From DSOI01 sp041394885 (GTDB taxonomy: Bacteria; Acidobacteriota; Terriglobia; Bryobacterales; Bryobacteraceae): 64,000 nt of DNA. The stretch lies in assembly GCA_041394885.1 (NCBI GenBank), contig JAWKHI010000042.1:1-64000 (forward strand). Direction: 5' to 3'. The notes below the pieces were generated by a model, which was given only the letters and a program-made list of their open reading frames with translations, did no database searches and was not told the origin of the DNA. How positions within the stretch are numbered: position 1 is the first letter of the stretch; every line of letters starts with the position of its first letter. The translations under genes and the position numbers were made by a program. This document shows positions 27,433 through 36,247 of this stretch, piece after piece.

Positions 27433-27898
27433 GGACTCGCGCAAAACGGACACGCTCCGGCTTCGGATGGAGGTGCCGAATCCAGGGGTTTCTGCCCGGT
27501 TGAGCTGCGCCGGAGCGGCCTTTGCGCTATTGAGGAACCGCGCAAAACGGACACGCTCCGGCTTCGGATGGAGGGGGTTTCTTGCCCGGTTGGAGCCGCG
27601 CCGGAGCGGCCTTTGCGCTATTGAGGAACCGCGCAAAACGGACACGCTCCGCTTCGGATGGAGGCTTTCGCTCCGGTTGGAGCCGCGCCGGAGCGGCCTT
27701 TGCGCTATTGAGGAACCGCGCAAAACGGACACGCTCCGGCTTCGGATGGAGGGGGTTTCTTGCCCGGTTGAGCCAGGCGCCGGAGCGGCCATGCTTCCGC
27801 GCGCTGGTTGAGGAACCGCGCAAAACGGACACGCTCCGGCTTCGGATGGAGGGGTTTCTTTGCCCGGTTGGAGCTGCGCCGGAGCGGCCTTTGCGCTA
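27429..27898. repeat. Array of five 87-101-bp palindromic REP-like units
   Basis: Units start with TTGAGGA(A/C) at 27429, 27530, 27621, 27708 and 27808 (lengths 101, 91, 87, 100, 91). Each holds CGCGCAAAACGGACACGCTC, then GGCTTCGGATGGAGG and a variable middle, then GCCGGAGCGGCCTTTGCGC. The outer arms GCGCAAA/TTTGCGC and inner arms GCTCCGGC/GCCGGAGC pair, so each unit can fold into a long hairpin. Unit 5's 3' neighbour is the different palindrome 27899-27983. Open frames through this stretch are repetitive artefacts. The 569 bp from 27433 to 28001 contain nothing else. Confidence 0.9.
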
Positions 27899-27983
27899 TT
27901 GAGGACTCGCCGGCACTGCCGAGAAAACGGAACTGGGCGGGGCGAATCCCTACCCGCTCGGGGCGCCCCGCCCTGTGCCGGCT
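27899..27983. repeat. Palindromic element of the same family as 16793-16948
   Basis: It opens TTGAGGACTCGCCGGCAC and ends GCCCTGTGCCGGCT. The arms GCCGGCAC (27909-27916) and GTGCCGGC (27975-27982) and the inner GGGCGGGGCG and CGCCCCGCCC pair perfectly or nearly so. It caps the array of the other repeat type and lies 18 bp from the stop of the convergent hydrolase gene. It may act as a bidirectional transcription end. Confidence 0.8.
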
Positions 27984-28001
27984 GGTAAGCGATCGCGAAG
28001 G

Positions 28002-30197
28002 CTATCGCCGTTCCCGTGGTGCGGGAAAGTTCAGATGCCGGTGCAGGAACTCGTAGGTTCCGACGCCATGAATCTGGTGGGACCGTCAAAGCACTCGATG
28101 GCAGTGCGATCGGCCCAGCCTTTCCGAGACGTAGTACCGGCGCACTTTGGCGTATTCGTGCGCCACCCACTCGTCGATACCGACGCCGTCTTTGTGACCG
28201 CGCTCCACCATGAAGGGGCGAGGCGCGATGAGTCGGGCCTGCTCGTAGTAATTGAAGGTTGGGCCGAGGTTGAACTCGAGCATGTCGTACTCGGCGGTGT
28301 ACATGTAGCTGAATGGCGCGTCGAAGCTGGCGACCTTCCACACCCATTCGTTGAAGTCACCGGAGCAGATGGACAACGCGTAGCGGGGAAGGACGGCGGG
28401 GACGCGCATGGCGGTCTTGCCGCCATAGGAGAGTCCGTAGAAGCCGATGCGTTTTGGGTCGACGAAGGGGAGGGTTTCGAGCCAATCGAGAATGCGGTCA
28501 TGCTGGCCGATGATGAACGAGAACAGCGATCGTTTCACCGGGTTGCCTTTTCGCATCAGGACACGGAAAGCGTCCAAACCGATGTAGGGATTCTGGGGAG
28601 CGAAGACGATGAATCCGCGATCGGCGAGTTCGGCGGCGAATTGTTTGTAGACCTGGCGGGTGCGGTCGTCTTCCGGTTTTACGAGTTGCTCGGGGCGGCC
28701 TTCGAGCCCATGCTGCGCGACGACGACGGGGCGGCGCTCGGCGGGCTGCAGATTCGTGGGAACCAGTAGAACTCCAGAGGCATAGACTTGGCCCCAAACC
28801 GGAATCACGACCTGGTAGGCACGAAAGTTCTTGGTTTCGTGCCAGAGACGGGACTCGACGCCGGACAGGGGTTCCGTGGCGGGCGGCATTCGGCCTTGCG
28901 ACTCTTCCCAGAAAGTTCGCCTCAGTTGTTCCGCTGGCTTGGCGGCGATGAATTCGGCACGGCGGAATTGGGAATCGCGCATGAGGGTTTGGGAGTAGTC
29001 GACCATCTGGCGAAACTGGCGCTCGAGGCGGCCGGGCGCGTTGGCGTTGCCGTTGACCGGGCTTGCGGTGGCAAGATCGCTGGCCTGAACGTGTAGAGAT
29101 TCGAGCAGACCGCGCAGGGCCTCGACGGATCCGGGCCCGCCTTCGACGACCGGCACGCCGGCCTTTTTGGCCTCAGCGCGCACGGTGGCGATGGCGGGAG
29201 TGACGATCCGGCCGGGGGCGGCGCCGCGGCGATTGTTGCGTGCGGGAGGCGGCCCGTCGACGGTTGGATGCGGCCCGGCTTCAATGAGCAGGAAGCGGCC
29301 ATCGGTTTTGGCGAGGGCGGCGAGTTCGGCGTCTCCCCAGGTTTCCAGCTGCGACCAGACGTTGCGGTAGATGGGTTCGGACCACACGACCTCTTCGCGG
29401 CGGTTGAAGTAGCCGCTGACGACGGCAGCCCGGATGCGTTCGTCGACGGCGGCGCTCATGAGGGCGATCAATCCGCCTTCGCCGTAGCCATAGACGCCGA
29501 TGGGCTTGGCGGGATCGAGTTTGGCGAACCAGTCCACGGCGGCGAGTACTTTCTGCACTTCGTAGCCGATGATGTGGCGTCCCATTTCGTAGGCCATACG
29601 GTGAACAAATTCACGGTGAGGCTGGTTGGTGGCCTTCCCGATGGCGGGATTGGCGGACAGCGTATCCTTGCGATCGAGCAGGAAGGGGACGAGCACGGTG
29701 CATCCGTTTTCGGCGAGGATACGGGCGAATTGAGACTGCGGCGAAACACCCGGGGCGAGACCGGCGAGCATCTCGGGAGTCCAATCGGCGTCCGGGAGGG
29801 CGACGAGGTGGCCTTTGGGCTGGCCGTTGGTGGGGCGCAGCAGGAGACCTTCCCCTTCCATGCCGTTGAGCGCGGGCCAGCGCACGGCGAGTATCTCGAA
29901 CCCCTTCCCTGCCCCCACTCGCGCAGGCTGGTCCAGGGTCGCGATGAGCGTTGGCGCGTCGAATGACGGGCGCGGGTCGACGACGCCGATGAGATGCTTC
30001 AGCCGCTGGCGTGAAGCGGCGTCGACAGGAGGGCGGCGTTCGGCGGAGGAGGCCAGGCGGGCCGTGAGGTAATGGTCGATCGAGGCGACCATGTCCATGG
30101 CGAGGTCACCGGTGCGAGTGAGAGGCTTGGTGCCGGGCAGCGGTTGCGCGAAGGCGGCGGTTGCAAGGAGAAGTGCGAGGAGCGGACTACTTCTCAT
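28002..30197 (-). CDS. Secreted alpha/beta hydrolase (acetyl xylan esterase/dienelactone hydrolase-like), two compensating frameshifts near the 3' end
   Basis: About 730 residues from the ATG at 30197 (signal peptide MRSSPLLALLLATAAFAQP). Two hydrolase-like halves are seen: GVYGYGEGGLIALMSAAVD near 240 and GFYGLSYGGKTAMRVPAVLP near 610, the second with a GLSYGG nucleophile elbow. As written, the frame stops at 28086 after SERLGRSHCHRVL. Shifting at the GGG run at 28114-28116 gives ADRTAIECFDGP and shifting back at 28079-28081 gives HQIHGVGTYEFLHRHLNF to a TAG at 28002, which is the family-type C-terminus with its catalytic His. Both shifts sit in short homopolymers. Its start overlaps the next upstream gene by 11 bp. 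Confidence 0.78.
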
Positions 30198-32061
30198 AGC
30201 GCGCACCGAGCGCCTTCTCGAGGTCAGGCAGGTCGAAGTCGGCGAGCACTCCGGGGACGATCATTTCGAGGAGCCCCTCGTGTTGGGGCATGCGGGTGAT
30301 TTCGAGGAAAGAAGGCATGCTCCCGGCACGGCGGACGGATGCGATTTGCGGATCGAGCACGCCGGCGTAGAGCGCGAGAGCCTCGCCGGAAGCGTGACCG
30401 TGAATGCGGATGCGGGCCATCCCGCGGCTGCGCAGGTAGGCGATGGCGCCAAGAACGTCCGTGGTCTGCATGCCGGCCATGGTGCGGCCGAGCAGGTAGG
30501 CGCGCATGAAGGTCTGGTAGGAAGCACCGTAGCCGCTACGCTTGGTGGGGGGCGGCGCGCTGGCGCCCCATCCGCGCACCATGAGGAAACAGACGTTGGC
30601 GCGTGAGTCGACGGTGGCGGGGTCGGCTTTGGTGGCCGGGTCCAGCACGACGATCGTGTCTGTTGCGCCGGGGCGAGTGTAGAGTACGGCTTCGACGGTG
30701 ATGCCCGGTTCGGTTTCGATCAGTAGTTGCTCGCCGCCGGCTGAGGAACCGATCTTCCTGGCGTGGATTTCAGCCGCGGGCATGGTGACAGCGAGACGAC
30801 GGCGGACCAGGGGGGCGATCCCGGCGGGGCCACCACTGGAGGCGAGGGCGGCTGTGCGGCGGGGGTAGATCCGTTCGGCGTGCTTGCGATTGAGCGAGGC
30901 TACCGTTTCGCTGCCGCCCGAAGTGGCAAGTTGTCCGGTGGCGGTGACATTTAGGGCGTCCGGTTTTTCAGCGGTGGACTCGGCTTCCAGCCCATCCCCT
31001 TCGCGGCCGAGGAGCCACTTCTCGAACCAACGATAGGTTTCCTCGCGGCGGGGTTTGGACCAGCCGTGGGTATCGTCGTATTCGAAAAATCCGACCTTTT
31101 CGCGCGATCCGAGTTTCTCGAAAATGCCGGCAGCTTCGGCGAAGGTGGCGCGGGCTCCGGCGATGGGAAAGAAGTCGCGAATGGCGGTCATCATCTTGAC
31201 GGGCCGCGGGGCGTAGGCGGTGAGGAAGTCAGAAAAGTCGAGACCGTCACGGATGAAGCCGAAGAAGTTCTGTTCGGCGTCCTGGGGCCCGGGATCGAAC
31301 CAAAGGGTTTCCCAGGACGTGATGTAGCAGGAGGGCGCGGCGGCTGCGAGGCGCGGTTCGAGCGCGCTCAAGTAGGCCGATTGCGTACCGCCTCCGGAAT
31401 TGCCGGCAACGGCGATGCGGGCGCCATCCACTTCCTTTCGGGTGAGCAAATAATCGAAAGCGCGGATGCCATCCCAGATTTCGTAGCGGGCGACGCTAGT
31501 TCCGGTTAGCAGGCACTGCAAGCCGGCCATGGTGTGCTCGCGAGTACCGATGCCAACACGGGAGCGCGATTGGGCGGCGTCCCAGTATTCGCTCCGTTCA
31601 CCCTGACCGGGTGGATCGTAGGCGAGCACAGCGATGCCGCGGCGGACCATGCCGATCCAGCCGCGCTGATAGATTTCGGCCGCCTTGCCTTCATTGCTGT
31701 GTCCGGCGACGCCGAGCACGGCGGGGAAAGGTCCGTTGCCGGTGGAGGGCAGGTAAAAATTAGCGGTGACCTTGAATCCGGGAAGGCTCTGGAAGATCAC
31801 CTTTTCGATGCGATAGCCGTCGCGGTAGAGCGTGCCGGTGATTTGAGGCTCAAGGGGCGTCTTTTCGGGCCACCCGCCCAGCGAACGCAGCATGGCCTGG
31901 CGGACGCGCTGCTGGCGGGCGCGAATCTGTTCCGGGGTAGTGAGAGCCGCGATTTCGGCTTTCCGTTCCTTCCAATGCGATTGCGCGATGGCGGTGAGAT
32001 AGGCGTCCACCATACCGGAGAGATCTCCGGCCGCGGTGATTGCCGCCAGGAGCAGAATCAT
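30187..32061 (-). CDS. Secreted alpha/beta hydrolase, acetyl-xylan-esterase-like
   Basis: 624 residues with a short hydrophobic N-terminus (MILLLAAITAAGDLSG). The first half is a hydrolase domain: FYLPSTGNGPFPAVLGVAGH, GIAVLAYDPPGQGERSEYWD, then the nucleophile elbow RIAVAGNSGGGTQSAYLSA (GNSGGG) and DDTHGWSKPRREETYRWFEK with the likely catalytic His. The second half (about 400-624) looks like a degenerate repeat of the fold (RIRIHGHASGEALALYAGV, Ser replaced within GHASGE context unclear). It lies between the sulfatase gene (42-bp gap) and the second hydrolase. The operon suggests removal of acyl or sulfate groups from polysaccharides. Confidence 0.82.
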   Translation of the reverse strand: MILLLAAITAAGDLSGMVDAYLTAIAQSHWKERKAEIAALTTPEQIRARQQRVRQAMLRSLGGWPEKTPLEPQITGTLYRDGYRIEKVIFQSLPGFKVTANFYLPSTGNGPFPAVLGVAGHSNEGKAAEIYQRGWIGMVRRGIAVLAYDPPGQGERSEYWDAAQSRSRVGIGTREHTMAGLQCLLTGTSVARYEIWDGIRAFDYLLTRKEVDGARIAVAGNSGGGTQSAYLSALEPRLAAAAPSCYITSWETLWFDPGPQDAEQNFFGFIRDGLDFSDFLTAYAPRPVKMMTAIRDFFPIAGARATFAEAAGIFEKLGSREKVGFFEYDDTHGWSKPRREETYRWFEKWLLGREGDGLEAESTAEKPDALNVTATGQLATSGGSETVASLNRKHAERIYPRRTAALASSGGPAGIAPLVRRRLAVTMPAAEIHARKIGSSAGGEQLLIETEPGITVEAVLYTRPGATDTIVVLDPATKADPATVDSRANVCFLMVRGWGASAPPPTKRSGYGASYQTFMRAYLLGRTMAGMQTTDVLGAIAYLRSRGMARIRIHGHASGEALALYAGVLDPQIASVRRAGSMPSFLEITRMPQHEGLLEMIVPGVLADFDLPDLEKALGARYEK

Positions 32062-32103
32062 TTGCGCCTCCTGCTGATTCGATCACGGCGTGTTGGCCGT
32101 GGT

Positions 32104-33963
32104 CTAGTTGCCGCGCTCGACGATGGTCTTCACCAAGCGTGTTGGATACTCGAGTGCGCGCTTGGGAGCTTTCCTGTCGAGCACCGGAAGTTTGGCGATT
32201 TGATCCACGGGAATGGGTCCACCGTCCTGCAGGTAGTTGAGGGCGTTGAGGGCCAGCACGGGCGCATAGGCCCCATTCTTTTCCGCGTTGGCGACTTCCA
32301 TCAGGACGGGGATCGCCCTGGCGCGATCGTCCTGGCTTCCGAAGCGGCCGAGGGCTTCGGCAGAAATGGCACGGACGTAGGGCGAGGAATCCGCGAGCGC
32401 GGCTTCCACCTCTTTGCGGCAGTGCTTCAGGCCTTCCGCTTCGCGGGCGAGCACACCCTGCGCGGCCCAGTAGCGAACGGCACTATCGGAATCGGCGAAG
32501 CCCTTCTTGATGCGATCGAGCGACTTCGCCGTACCGTCGGAGGCGAGCGCAGCCATCGCCATGATGCGAGCCTGCGGATACTTGGCGGGATCATGGCCAA
32601 CCTGGTAGGGCGTGGATCCGACAGCGCGTTCGTGAATCTCGCCTTCGGGCAGGAAGCCGACATCCTTAATGCGGACGGCATGATCCTCCTGGGCTTTTCT
32701 CATGCGCGCGACGCGGTCTTTGTATTCCGGCTTGGCAGCGAGGTTGTGCACTTCATCGCGATCGTTTTCGAGATCGTAAAGTTCTTCCGACGGCTTTTTC
32801 TCCCAGAAGATCCGTTGGGACTCATTGAGCTTGCCATCCTTGTACATCTCATTCCAGACCCTGGTGGTGGGCGTCTCGAACATGTAACCGATGTGCTGGC
32901 CGTAGATGCGATGGGGCATGTAGTTGCGGATGTAGATGTAGCGTTTGTCGCGGACCGAGCGAACCATGTCGACACGTTCGTCCATGCGGCCGCGGAATCC
33001 GTAGATGTAGGGCTGCTCCGGCTCGGCATGCGGGCCCATGAATGCGTGCCCCTGCATGTGAGCAGGCGGTTTGCTGCCGATGAGCGAAAGCAACGTCGGC
33101 GCGAGATCGACGAACGAGACCAAACGGTCCGTATGTCCGCCGGCGCGATATCCGGCGGGGGCGAGCGCTTTGTATTTGTCCGGAACCGAAACGAGAAGGG
33201 GCACGCGAAGGCCGGAGTTGTAGGGCCAGCGCTTGCTACGCGGCATGCCGGAGCCGTGATCGCCGTAGAAGAACACGATGGTGTCCTGGGCGAGGCCGTC
33301 GGCTTCCAGTTCGGCGAGCACCTTACCGGTCTGGGTATCCATGGTGGTGATGTTGTCGTAGTACTGCGCCCAATCATGCCGGACTTCCGGGGTGTCGGGA
33401 TGGTAGGCGGGCACGCGGGCTTTGGCGGGATCATGCACGAGGGTGTGCGGGCGACGGCGTATCTGGCTCTCGTGGGTGGTGGTGAAATTGAAGATCGAGA
33501 AGAAGGGCTGCCCAGCGGCGCGCTTGCGCCAATGCGCCTTGTTGCTCGATTCATCCCAGACCTGGCCGGGCTCTACGAGATTGTAGTCCGTCTTGGAATT
33601 GTTGGTGCAGTAGTAGCCGGCATCGCGGAGATACTGCGGATACATCCTGGCGATGGGCGGCAGCGAAACCTCGCTCCGCATGTGCTCGCCGCCCAGGGAG
33701 GGCGGATACATCCCTGAGATCAGCGTGGTGCGCGCCGGCGCGCAGACGGGTGCGTTGGACCAGGCATTGTCGTACCGCCAGCCGCGGGCGGCGAGCTTTT
33801 CCAGATTCGGCGTGGTGGCGTAGGTATCGCCGTACGGACTGATTTCGGGTCCGATGTCCTCGCAGGTAACCCACAAAATGTTCGGGCGCGGTTGCTGCGC
33901 CGATGCACTGGACAGGGTGGTAGCAGCGGCGGTTCCAAGGAAGTGTCTTCGATCCATCGCCAT
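32104..33963 (-). CDS. Tat-exported type I sulfatase with C-terminal HEAT-like repeats
   Basis: 619 residues from the ATG at 33963 (33957 is also possible: MDRRHFLGTAAATTLSSASA, a Tat-type signal). The sulfatase signature is VCAPARTTLISGMYP, with Cys 74 in CxPxR that would be oxidised to formylglycine. Metal-binding NILWVTCEDIGPE and FFYGDHGSGMPRSKRW are present. The last 120 residues are alpha-helical repeats (IMAMAALASDG, VRYWAAQGVLA, VRAISAEALGRFG) of HEAT type. It would cleave sulfate esters from sugars in the periplasm. The gene is divergent from the MFS transporter with only 31 bp between start codons and has no visible Shine-Dalgarno. Confidence 0.9.
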   Translation of the reverse strand: MAMDRRHFLGTAAATTLSSASAQQPRPNILWVTCEDIGPEISPYGDTYATTPNLEKLAARGWRYDNAWSNAPVCAPARTTLISGMYPPSLGGEHMRSEVSLPPIARMYPQYLRDAGYYCTNNSKTDYNLVEPGQVWDESSNKAHWRKRAAGQPFFSIFNFTTTHESQIRRRPHTLVHDPAKARVPAYHPDTPEVRHDWAQYYDNITTMDTQTGKVLAELEADGLAQDTIVFFYGDHGSGMPRSKRWPYNSGLRVPLLVSVPDKYKALAPAGYRAGGHTDRLVSFVDLAPTLLSLIGSKPPAHMQGHAFMGPHAEPEQPYIYGFRGRMDERVDMVRSVRDKRYIYIRNYMPHRIYGQHIGYMFETPTTRVWNEMYKDGKLNESQRIFWEKKPSEELYDLENDRDEVHNLAAKPEYKDRVARMRKAQEDHAVRIKDVGFLPEGEIHERAVGSTPYQVGHDPAKYPQARIMAMAALASDGTAKSLDRIKKGFADSDSAVRYWAAQGVLAREAEGLKHCRKEVEAALADSSPYVRAISAEALGRFGSQDDRARAIPVLMEVANAEKNGAYAPVLALNALNYLQDGGPIPVDQIAKLPVLDRKAPKRALEYPTRLVKTIVERGN

Positions 33964-33982
33964 GATAGTATCAGCCCACGCG

Positions 33983-33988
33983 TATACT
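33983..33988 (+). promoter_or_regulatory. -10 hexamer (TATACT) 6 nt before the MFS start codon
   Basis: TATACT ends at 33988 and the ATG is at 33995, so transcription would begin at or next to the start codon and give a leaderless mRNA. No Shine-Dalgarno is present. The reverse strand of the same 31-bp spacer has TACTAT close to the sulfatase start. Confidence 0.5.
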
Positions 33989-33994
33989 AGGCGA

Positions 33995-35203
33995 ATGCCG
34001 AACCGCTGGGCGCTGGCCGCGCTCCTGTTCGCTTCCACCACGATCAACTATCTGGACCGGCAAACACTGTCGGTGCTGGCGCCTTTCCTGAAGACGGAAT
34101 ACGAATGGTCAAACACGGATTTCGCATGGATCGTGATCGCGTTCCGGATTGCGTATGCATTCGGGCAAACGGCGTCCGGGCGGATGCTGGACCGGCTGGG
34201 GACACGCAAAGGTCTATTGACGATGGTTGGGTTCTACTCCGTGGCGGCGATGGCGACGTCGCTCGCCACCGGGTTGCGCAGCTTCGCGGGATTCCGGTTT
34301 CTGTTGGGGCTGGGCGAATCGGCGAACTGGCCTGGAGCGGCCAAGGCGGTGTCGGAGTGGTTTCCGGCGCGGGAGCGGGGATTGGCGGTTGCGTTTTATG
34401 ATTCGGGATCGGCGATCGGCGGGGCGGTAGCGCCAGTGTTGGTTTTGTGGCTGTACAGCGCGTTCGGATCGTGGCGTCCGGCGTTCGTGATCATCGGCAC
34501 GCTGGGCTTCGTGTGGATGGCGGTGTGGTGGCGATTCGCTCCACGGCATACGTTGAGCAGGGAACCAGACGCACCTGAAGCGGCAACCGCGCCGATGGCC
34601 TCGCTGTTGAAGCTGCCGAAGACATGGGGACTGATTCTGGGACGATCCCTCACCGATCCGGTGTGGTTTTTCGTCTCCGACTGGTTTGCGATTTATCTGG
34701 TGGCGAAAGGCTTCCGTTTGGAAGAGACGGTGGCTGGATTCTGGGTGCCGTTTCTGGCGGCGGACCTGGGCAACTTCGCCGGGGGCGGCGCATCGAGCTG
34801 GCTGATCCGGCGCGGATGGAATGTGACGCGTGCGCGGAAGCTGGTGGTAACGCTCGGGGGATTGGGCATGACGCTGCTGATACCCACGCTGCTCACGTCC
34901 AGCTTCGCGGCCATCATCAGTTGCTTTGCGCTGGCGACGTTTTCCTACGCCGCGCTTTCGACGATGATGCTGGCGCTACCGGCGGACTTATACGGATCGG
35001 AGTCGGTAGCGTCGGTCAGTGGGATGACGGGCACGGGAGCGGGGATCGGTACGATTGTTTCGACATTCCTGATCGGTGCGATTTCAGATCGTTATTCTTT
35101 CGCGCCCATCCTGGTTGCGGCGTCGCTGGTTCCGCTGGCGGCGGTGGTGCTGACGCATGTACTGGTTCGCAATGAGAAGGACGAAGCCGCGTTGGGCCGC
35201 TGA
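33995..35203 (+). CDS. MFS transporter, ACS (anion:cation symporter) family, hexuronate-like
   Basis: 402 residues with twelve hydrophobic helices. The opening MPNRWALAALLFASTTINYL then DRQTLSVLAPFLK is the typical ACS-family first helix with the conserved DRQ loop; GRMLDRLGTRKGLL (MFS signature between helices 2 and 3) and AAKAVSEWFPARERGLAVAF (helix 4-5 signature) follow. ACS members import hexuronates, galactonate, glucarate and related sugar acids with protons. The start at 33995 is used since upstream frame overlaps the sulfatase. Together with the enolase-superfamily, PfkB and DUF1537 genes this supports uptake of an acid sugar. Confidence 0.88.
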   Translation: MPNRWALAALLFASTTINYLDRQTLSVLAPFLKTEYEWSNTDFAWIVIAFRIAYAFGQTASGRMLDRLGTRKGLLTMVGFYSVAAMATSLATGLRSFAGFRFLLGLGESANWPGAAKAVSEWFPARERGLAVAFYDSGSAIGGAVAPVLVLWLYSAFGSWRPAFVIIGTLGFVWMAVWWRFAPRHTLSREPDAPEAATAPMASLLKLPKTWGLILGRSLTDPVWFFVSDWFAIYLVAKGFRLEETVAGFWVPFLAADLGNFAGGGASSWLIRRGWNVTRARKLVVTLGGLGMTLLIPTLLTSSFAAIISCFALATFSYAALSTMMLALPADLYGSESVASVSGMTGTGAGIGTIVSTFLIGAISDRYSFAPILVAASLVPLAAVVLTHVLVRNEKDEAALGR

Positions 35204-35207
35204 ACGC

Positions 35208-35213
35208 TATACT
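35208..35213 (+). promoter_or_regulatory. -10 hexamer (TATACT) 10 nt before the GNAT start codon
   Basis: Located between the MFS stop (35203) and the ATG at 35224 in a 20-bp gap without a Shine-Dalgarno. It suggests a separate transcript with a very short or absent leader. Confidence 0.4.
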
Positions 35214-35223
35214 TATCCTCTAT

Positions 35224-36219
35224 ATGGCGGCTTTTCCGGACCACCCCGCGCTGTCGCTGGTGGACCTCCGCTATCTGCGCCCTGAGCAGTTCGACTACCT
35301 GCTCAGCGAGGAGGGCGAGGTCTGGGAGCAGCGTCTGGATTGGGATTTCCGGCCGTCGGCGGACCTGGTGCGACGCTTCGTGCGGATGCAATCGCTTGGC
35401 GGCTACGCGCTGGTGGCCGGAAACACTCCGGTGGGCTACTGCTACTACGTGTGCGAGGAGCGTAAGGGACTGCTGGGCGATTTGTACATCGCGCGCGAAT
35501 ACTCATCGCCGGCGCTCGAGCGATCACTGCTTGAAGCGTCGCTGCGGTCATTGTGGTCGACGCCCGGGATTCACCGCGTGGAGTCTCAATTGATGCTGAT
35601 GACTGCAGCAGCCCGGACGCGGATGCCAGACGCGGCGCGGATGGAAGCCTATCATCGCAACTTCATGGCGGCGGACCTCGCGGGAGGCGGAAGTCCGGCC
35701 GCGGGGCTGCCGGCGCGGTCATTGCCGCGGGGCACGGAACTGATCCCGTGGCATGAAAGGGATCAGGAGCAGGCGGCGCACCTGATCACGCGGGCCTATC
35801 GCGGTCATGTGGACTCGCACATCAATGACCAATACCGGTCCATTTCCGGTGCGCGACGTTTTCTGAACAACGTAGTGCAATACCCGGGATGCGGAAGCTT
35901 TTTGCAGGCAGGATCATTCTCGGCGCTGGACGCGGTGGACGGCCAGGTGATCGGGTTGAGCCTGGCGAGCATGATCGCGTACGACGTGGGGCACATTACG
36001 CAAATTTGTGTGGATCCGGAGTGGGTAGGGCGCGGACTGGGATACGAGTTGCTGCGGCGATCCACGGCGGCGATACGGGCGCAAGGCGCACGGCGGGTGA
36101 GCCTGACGGTCACCACGTCGAACGCGGATGCGATCCGTCTGTACAGCAACGCGGGCTTCCGAACCATCCATGAATTCGACGCGTTCGTCTGGAGCCGGCC
36201 GGAATTGGCGGGCGGCTGA
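35224..36219 (+). CDS. Tandem GNAT N-acetyltransferase-like protein
   Basis: 331 residues. The C-terminal GNAT domain is clear: GQVIGLSLASMIAYDVGHITQICVDP, then the acetyl-CoA loop EWVGRGLGYELLRRS (Q/RxxGxG/A) and ARRVSLTVTTSNADAIRLYSNAGF. The N-terminal half (PVGYCYYVCEERKGLLGDLYIAREY, ALERSLLEASLRSLW) resembles a second, degenerate GNAT fold. Substrate unknown. It starts 20 bp after the MFS gene and is 28 bp before the PfkB kinase gene. Confidence 0.82.
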   Translation: MAAFPDHPALSLVDLRYLRPEQFDYLLSEEGEVWEQRLDWDFRPSADLVRRFVRMQSLGGYALVAGNTPVGYCYYVCEERKGLLGDLYIAREYSSPALERSLLEASLRSLWSTPGIHRVESQLMLMTAAARTRMPDAARMEAYHRNFMAADLAGGGSPAAGLPARSLPRGTELIPWHERDQEQAAHLITRAYRGHVDSHINDQYRSISGARRFLNNVVQYPGCGSFLQAGSFSALDAVDGQVIGLSLASMIAYDVGHITQICVDPEWVGRGLGYELLRRSTAAIRAQGARRVSLTVTTSNADAIRLYSNAGFRTIHEFDAFVWSRPELAGG

Positions 36220-36247
36220 TCTCAATTCGCGGACAATCTTGAATCTT

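Noticed and set aside
26947..28347. 466-codon open frame on the - strand with repeated SVLRGSSIAQRPLRRGS
   Set aside because: The protein repeat is only the translation of the palindromic DNA array 27429-27898; both ends are antisense or out of frame to real genes.
31534..33717. 727-codon open frame on the + strand
   Set aside because: It is antisense to the hydrolase and the sulfatase, both of which have clear family motifs; its product is low-complexity Gly/His/Asp/Arg and matches no family.
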